A stretch of 64,000 nucleotides of DNA, from the NCBI RefSeq assembly GCF_023065955.2, contig NW_026622919.1, positions 5,654,501-5,718,500 of the forward strand, in the 5' to 3' direction. A model generated the notes under the pieces. That model did not search any database, was not told where the DNA came from, and worked only from the letters and a program-made list of their open reading frames with translations. Below are positions 57,618-64,000 of this stretch, piece by piece. This DNA is from Ursus arctos (lineage: Eukaryota; Chordata; Mammalia; Carnivora; Ursidae). Position numbers and translations under genes: made by a program. How positions within the stretch are numbered: the stretch's first letter is position 1; the number at the start of each line of letters is the position of its first letter.

Positions 57618-59209
57618 GAGGATACAAGTAAGAAGCAACAAGAAACCACTGTTCCTTTTCTTCCCCCAAAGCGGTGTTTTGGAATGTGCAGGGGGTCCCT
57701 GTCTTGACTTGTATGAATCCATCCCCCAGTTGGTCAAAGTCATGAACTCAGCCAGAAGATCTATGTACCAGACGGGTGTCTGAGTCAGCCGGGAGGCACG
57801 GAACCCACAGCCCAGAGCCCGGGACAGACCTGGACGCAGGCGCGCATGGCCCTCAGATGCAGCTGGCCCAGGGCTTCCCCTCCAGTTCACCAGGAAAGTG
57901 AAAACAAAGCATCTCACCTAGCAGCCCTGAGGAGAGACCAGGTAAACAAACCACTCCAGCTGTCTAGTTCAAGTCTACTTAAGACGCCACGAAAAACAAA
58001 ACAAATGCAGAGCTTCTGAAGGAGCCAAGTGAGAACACAGGGAAGGCAGGAGAGGGAGTGATGAGCTGGTCAAAGACACCAACTCTGAGGCCAGGCCTCC
58101 CCTCCCTGACTGTCGGCACTCCTCCAACCTCCCCAGGATCCCCCTGAGCCTAAAGCGTCAGCGACCAGCATACCAGGGCACGAAGGGGCAATGGCAGGCC
58201 AGGGGATGGCCCTGAAGAACAGTGATCGGAACCCGCCCAATTTTGGTTCCTTAATCACTTGTGTCCGAAACCCGTAAGAATGCAGCTGCCACAACAGGGG
58301 TCTCGTTCTCAGAACCCGGAATGTGGTTCCCCTGCAGAGAATACAAAAAAGTCCAGCCACTCAGAAACTATGACTGGAGCAGAGGAAGGAAGTAGAAACA
58401 ATATGGCTCCACGACGTGGGATAAGCTGCCGTTTGAGCTGGGAGGATTTGCTCAGCAGAGAAGTACCAGATCCTGGTCGTGAGAATGGAGGTTTATTTAC
58501 AGCCAACAATACTTCATCAATCCTTCCCGGAGCCGGCCCCACAAAGCACGCTCAAAGGTCCAGCGTCTAACGAGAGACAAAGCAGGGCAGCCGCCAGCAG
58601 CTGGATTCTGCCAAATCGAAACGCCGCTTCTTTGCCCCAGCTCTGGGAGCATGGGGCACAGGGAAAGTACTCCAAACAGAGGGCAGAGGGCAGCCTCTCC
58701 CCGCTGCTGGGGGAAGAATGCTCCAGACTGTACGTTTTCTGGGAGATGACTGACGTAACCCTGCTCCTTCGAAGTAGGTGGCAGCTGGGGGGCAGATTGG
58801 TAAAACGATGCCTTCTGAATCTTCGATTTTCTCAGACCCAGGACTGGCCAAGCAGTGATTAAGTCCTGGCGACATCTCACTTAGAGATGATTCCTCACTG
58901 TGGCCCAAGGCCCCGGGGGACTCCGCGCCAGCCATGAGAGCCCCCTCCTCCCAGCACAGAGCCGCCTCAGGGCCCGGGGAGAACCTGCTCCCTGGAACAG
59001 CTCCCCCCTCCTTGCTGAAAGTAAGCCTCTTCCAGACCTCGGTCCTCAGCTCAAGCAAGTCTTCTTCCACCCCACCCCCACCCAGCCTCGAGGACTTTGC
59101 TTTATTCTGGGCCCTCACTAACTCTCTTAGTTACCACTGTGTTCCTGCTAGCACCTGCAGGTTCGTGCCCAGCCCACAACAGGTGCTCAAACCTTGCTCA
59201 AAACTGATG

Positions 59210-59211
<2 letters not shown>

Positions 59212-59252
<41 letters not shown>
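59212..59252. repeat. (CA)n microsatellite
   Basis: About 20 uninterrupted CA units after GATGT. Confidence 0.95.
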
Positions 59253-59255
<3 letters not shown>

Positions 59256-59584
59256 GCTCTCCTTTCTAGAGGGCCCGCAGTCCACTCCTCAGCCCGTGTG
59301 GGTTCCCCAGCTGCCTTCAGCTGCAGCACTAACTGCCCCCCCACCCCCGCCGGACTCCAGACCCGTTTAAACCCACAGTTAGCTGCAATGCGCGACTCAC
59401 TGTCCGACAGGGAGGGAGCAGAGAGGAACTAAGAAAGGAGCCAGACTTGGCGACAAAAGGCTGATGAGAGACAGGCAGAAGGAGGAAGGCGGCGGGGGCA
59501 ATACTGAATTAAAAACCCTTCCATCTAGCTTGTTGCTCCTAATCCTAAAACAAAAAGAATTACTGCATAGTTCATCCATTTACT

Positions 59585-59760
59585 TCTTCCACAAATCATT
59601 TATTGAGCGTTTACTGTGTACCGGGCAGAGGGCCAAATGCTGAGGACAGATGATGAACGCAACTTAATCTTGGGGAATAATTGTAGGTGTAATGCTAAGC
59701 ACTTTAGTGAAAGGCCACTTAATTCTCACAACGGCACCATGAAGTGTGGGCGGACAACAC
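59585..59760 (+). mobile_element. MIR SINE
   Basis: CATTTATTGAGCGTTTACTG, TGTACCGGGCAGAGGGCC and TTAATTCTCACAACGGCACC in MIR order. Confidence 0.75.
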
Positions 59761-61762
59761 TGCGGCTTCAGAAGCGACTAGCGTGCCTGCGAAGCCCCCT
59801 CGAAGGCATCAAGATGGGACGGATGTGTGAGTCACTTCAGGTTGTCAAGAAAGCAGCCATTCTGCAACGTCTGTTGAACAACCTCCAAGCTCCAGAAAAA
59901 AATTACTGTGGTTTAACGAACAAGGACGGGGCACACTGAGCACTACCAGCAACCCCAAGGCTCAGCAGAAGTCGGTGAACCCCGTGCTGCACGGGCACAG
60001 CCCTCCACAGCACACATGCCCAGCGTCTACGCCCTGTTCTAGCCACACGCCAGGCGAGCCTTGGAGAAAGCCCGTCACCAGCACATTTCCTTCAGTTGTA
60101 TCCTGTCGGCCAGGATTGGGTCACTGCCACCGCACACGGCCTGCCTGGGGATGGAAACACTCAACTTATCAGAAAAATGCACGGAAGTTGGTGGGGTCAC
60201 TTTGGATCCCACGGACTCACCTTCAATCCCAGCTTACTGACGGGAAGGCTCAGCTCCCCAAAGCAGAGGTTTCTACAGGAGGGCTGAACAGGCATCCGCT
60301 AAGACAAGTTAAGCCAGCTCTAGAACTGGCCTTGTGGACTGAAGAAAAGAGGAAAACGGTTTCTTCTCCCTATCTGAAAAATGTAGCTCAACAAAGCCGA
60401 CATTGCTCAGCGGGGTGCTGATGCTCTGTCACGTGGATCACGTGGAACCATCCGGACTTCAACGTACATGCAAGGCTCTGGCCAGGAGCCATTTCCAAAG
60501 GGGAGGCTTTGTTAATCTGACTATTCCAAGTGTAATCTCACATTTGATTCAAGACATTTGAAGACTGAGTTTCTAGAAAGTTGTAGAAGATGTTCAGAGA
60601 GGGCCATTCTATTCCTCCCTCTTATATCTCGGGTGTCTGTGTTTGGGTAAAGAGGTCAGCTCACATCAAGAATTTGAATTAAGCCTTCAGTGGTGGGTCA
60701 GGTTGCACTTTTTTCTTAAAGGTTTTCCATAAAAACAGTGTCTCTATGCTTCAAGTTGTTATTTGGGGGACAGGGTGGAAGGGCTTGGAGCCAGACACGG
60801 ACAAAGGAAACAGCTTTGTGAGGCTGAGGACAGAAAAGTGAAGTCTTTCTGACACATAACTCGACATGGTCACCAATTTACAATAGCATTATCCCTCCTG
60901 AGAGGTCAGCCACCAAACTGAGGCGTTAAGATTACCACGTAGGACAAAAGTAACAGATACCAGAAAGCCAGGAGATTGGAAAGGCAAACTGGTCACCATC
61001 TACAAAGTGGCACGAAGAAGAATTAACAATCTACAGGCCAAAAGCAAAGCCAGTACCTACCTTTAAAGCACTGTTTTAGGAAAAATTTACCTAACTCCAA
61101 AGTTAGGAATGCAAATGAGCAAAATCCTATTGAATCCAGAAACTGCAAAGCAGCATTTCAAGGGACAAGGATTAGAACACAGAACGAGGGTGGGAAGTGC
61201 TGGATCACTCCCGAAGGACAGGCAGCTTGTTTTCTGAATCATAGGATTTCAAAAAGATAAATCCTGACTAGGGAAGGAGGCACCCAACCACACCTTGGTT
61301 AGTAATCTGTGGCATCTGGGCCCGAAGGGAAGAAGTATGTTGGGGCTTGCAGGGCTGAAGGCGAGCCGACTGGGCATGCAGGGGCTCCTTCTGGCTGCAG
61401 AACCGCAAAGGAACGGGGTGGGGCTTCTGGGAGCCTGAGCTTCAGTTGACTTGGAGCAAGTACAGTCTGGGGCAGTTCAGCGGAGCCAAGAGGGGAGGTC
61501 ACAGGGAGAATAAGGGTCGTTCTCTGAACGAGATCACAACTTCCAGCAATTACATTTCTACCAGAAGTGTTCAGCTTAAGATGTAGCCAGACCTTCTTTG
61601 GAAGGTGGCTCGACAAAGGACCTAGCTTGGAATTGTTTCAATCCGGACAACAAAGGCGCTACTTCCCTTTCTGAAAGAGCTACAGCCTGCAGCCGCCCCC
61701 TCTCCCAATCTGGGTCCCGGCTGCTGCTCGGATCAGGTCACCACTGAGAACTGCAGACCTCA

Positions 61763-61966
61763 GGGGCGCCTGGGTGGCGCAGTCATTAAGCGTCTGCCTT
61801 CGGCTCAGGGCGTGATCTCAGCGTTCGAGTCCCACATAAGGCTCCTCCGCTGGGAGCCTGCTTCTTCCTCTCCCACTCCCCCTGCTTGTGTTCCCTCTCT
61901 CGCTGGCTGTCTCTCTCTCTGTCAAATAAATAAATAAAATCTTTAAAAAAAAAAAAAAAAAAAAAA
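61763..61966 (+). mobile_element. SINEC, young arctoid type, with duplication
   Basis: GGGGCGCCTGGGTGGCGCAG to AAATAAATAAAATCTTTAAA and a long A run. CTGCAGACCTCA on the left and CTGCAGACCCCA on the right. Confidence 0.95.
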
Positions 61967-62374
61967 GAGCTGCAGACCCCAGCCTGGGGTGGCTGGGTTC
62001 TCCCCAGCATGGAAATTCCCTGACACCCACTTCTGCAAGGGCAGCCCTAGCCTTGTTAAAGATGAATGGCCATCTGGCCATCGTGGTGAGAGCAAAAAAA
62101 CGTGAACTGTTAAGTAGGCTTGGGCATTCTCAATAGTTCAAAGGCCACATTACAACTTCCAGCAAGAAGTTTGGAGTGGATGACTCCCAGTCAATCCAGT
62201 AATGGTCAAGGGCCATTTCCGTCTCTGGTCCTAGGTGAGTCATGCTGTGATTTTTTTTTTTTCTAATCAGCATTCAAAGGATCATGAGGTACAGGAGGCA
62301 CAACACGGGGGAAGGTAGGAAGACAATACCAAGATGGAAGGACCACGTACATATTCTCCCTCCTAGGCCTTGAA

Positions 62375-62550
62375 CAACAGAACTCACTGAGAGCTAACAT
62401 ACATCATCCAAATCTCCCAATAACCCCACGAGGCGGACATCATTATTCCCATCTTACCGATGACTAAACCGAGACAAAGTCCAATGAAGTGGCTTCTCAT
62501 CCAGGAAGTGGCAATGCTGGGACCCAAGCCCGAGTCTGTCCGACCCAAAG
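62375..62550 (+). mobile_element. MIR SINE
   Basis: TCTCCCAATAACCCCACGAG, GCGGACATCATTATTCCCAT, GTGGCAATGCTGGGACCCAA and a GAGTCTGTCCGACCC tail follow the MIR consensus. Confidence 0.8.
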
Positions 62551-63888
62551 CCTAGTAATACCACTTCCCAACTTCTGATCTCCTCCCTCTAGACTATGAG
62601 GCGGCAGATAATAACGGTTTCTGTGAAGCCTTTGGTTCAACCGCTGGGGAAGCCAACATCAAAGACCAAGGAGGAAAAATACCTCTCCAGGAATGACTCC
62701 GTAGTAGGTCACAGAGCAAAGGAGGTGTTAAGCTCTCAACTTAAGGGGAAGACAGCCAGAAGAATTACCTTTCAACTATAACGATTAGGGCAAACAGCTC
62801 AAGGGTCCCCAGTGCTCCAGTGAGTAACATCCGAGTTGACCTGAATGGAACGGCTGGTACTGAAGACTTAACCATATACCCAGTGGGTGCTGCCATCCTG
62901 TCCTTAGCCTAGAGACTTCCTGGGCACTTATGGAAGGAATGCTACCAAATCCTGACTGCTACTCAGCCCTCCTCCCTTACTGGGTGAACAATCACGGGAA
63001 CTACGAGAACTCAAGTTTTAAAGAATATTTCTTGTGACCCAGTAAAGAGCGCAGCTGTGTTTTATCCACCAGAGAGTCTCATCGGAAAAAAACTGCCTAC
63101 GTGTTTTATTCAATAACAGCTATAAACACAAATTAATTTTTTACTACTACAGCATACTAACTCTGGTTTGCATTCTAGCTAGCTCGTACGAGAAGAGCTG
63201 CGGGACTGATGGGAAAAGCGCGCTAAAGACTGGTCTCACCCCTGGAATAAAAGCTGGGTCTCAACCTTCTCTTTATCGTTTCCCTTTGAAGGTTTTTAGA
63301 AAATGACAAAAGATTTTTTTCTTCTGAGAGCAGTTTCAATGAGACGTAACTCACGTCCCATACAATTCTTAAGGGTTTAGCTTTCAATTGTTCACTTCCG
63401 TCCCACTATTGTCATTACTCAGACTGTAACAGCGCTGAAAACGTTTGTTATTCAGATGGAAACAAAACTGGATGCAAAACGTATGCTATTACACCGGCAA
63501 ACATAAAAGGACAGAAAGATGAAAATGGATGCACTATTAGGATTGTAGAATTAGGTGATTTTTTTCTTTTACAAAATATTCAATTCCTGTTATTCTAATA
63601 ATTTGACGATAAAATAAAACCAGAACAAAACCCGAATAGAATAAACACCAGAAGAACAGTACCACATAACCCTTTCAGGTGTCAAAGACCTCTAAGAAAA
63701 AGTCCAAGTTTATGCTCTAACAGATGACCTTTGCTGCACCATCCTGAAAAGTAATTCTCGATAGAACATTCCACAAGCATGGGTTCTCCTGAAGCTCACC
63801 AGGCAAAGGCACACAATGACCCACCTGCGAAGGCTGGAAAGGGACTCGTGGTTCCTATACCACACCATACAACCTGCTCCCCCCGCTT

Positions 63889-64000
63889 TTTTAAAGATTT
63901 ATTTATTTGAGAGACAGAGGGGAGAGAGAAAATGAGCGTGGGAAGGGAGGAGCAGAAGGAGGGAGAATCTCAAGCAGACTCGGTGCTGAGCATGGAGCCC
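63889..64000 (-). mobile_element. SINEC, antisense, cut by the window edge
   Basis: TTTAAAGATTTATTTATTTG, GAGAGACAGAGG and GCAGACTCGGTGCTGAGCAT. The head lies beyond 64000. Confidence 0.9.

Larger units (their letters stand above)
54259..64000 (-). other. SAP30BP: SAP30BP intron, over 9.7 kb, runs off the window
   Basis: No SAP30BP exon is found to the right edge. It holds a decayed coding-like block (56989-57617), a CA repeat (59212-59252), MIR copies (59585-59760, 62375-62550), a young SINEC (61763-61966) and a SINEC cut by the window end. Confidence 0.75.

Overview
The window is nuclear DNA from a carnivoran mammal. About thirty tRNA-derived carnivore SINEs (SINEC type) are scattered through introns and intergenic DNA, and their young copies carry the head and tail typical of arctoid carnivores such as bears, seals and mustelids. 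No copy of the young dog-type SINE is seen, so Canis is unlikely and a bear or panda is a reasonable guess. Single-copy exons, intron-rich genes, old MIR, L1 and DNA-transposon remnants and microsatellites all fit a mammal. There is no bacterial, phage, CRISPR or operon content.

Layout, left to right. (1) 1-2615, plus strand: the 3' part of GALK1 (galactokinase), with the last three exons visible and the rest upstream of the window. (2) 2850-32090, minus strand: the complete ITGB4 gene (integrin beta-4). I placed one 5' untranslated exon and 40 coding exons. Joined, they give 5,640 coding bases in one frame (1,879 residues with both cassette exons included), which is a strong internal check on the boundaries. 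(3) 32100-42560: intergenic DNA filled by SINEs, L1 3' ends and an old unassigned repeat, with an isolated CpG-rich block near 41780-42170. (4) 42560 to beyond 64000, minus strand: the 3' part of SAP30BP. Eight coding exons encode the last 220 residues, starting at about residue 89 of the human protein; the earlier exons lie beyond the right edge. The order and orientation GALK1 > < ITGB4 < SAP30BP match human chromosome 17q25 in reverse.

The three genes do not form a pathway. GALK1 is a cytosolic sugar kinase of the Leloir pathway. ITGB4 pairs with integrin alpha-6 in hemidesmosomes. SAP30BP is a nuclear protein linked to transcriptional repression and splicing. Their link is positional: GALK1 and ITGB4 converge with roughly 100-130 bp between poly(A) sites, and ITGB4 lies downstream of SAP30BP on the same strand.

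I found no previously undescribed system. The points most worth a second look are: a C-rich minisatellite in ITGB4 intron 18 that is open in the transmembrane frame; a 93-base, stop-free ITGB4 intron 17; an intragenic CpG island over the ITGB4 75-codon cassette exon; a decayed coding-like block at about 56.99-57.62 kb that I cannot name; a CpG-rich block between ITGB4 and SAP30BP; and several repeats with clear target-site duplications. Exon boundaries were read by eye from splice signals and from conservation with human proteins as I remember them, not from an alignment.
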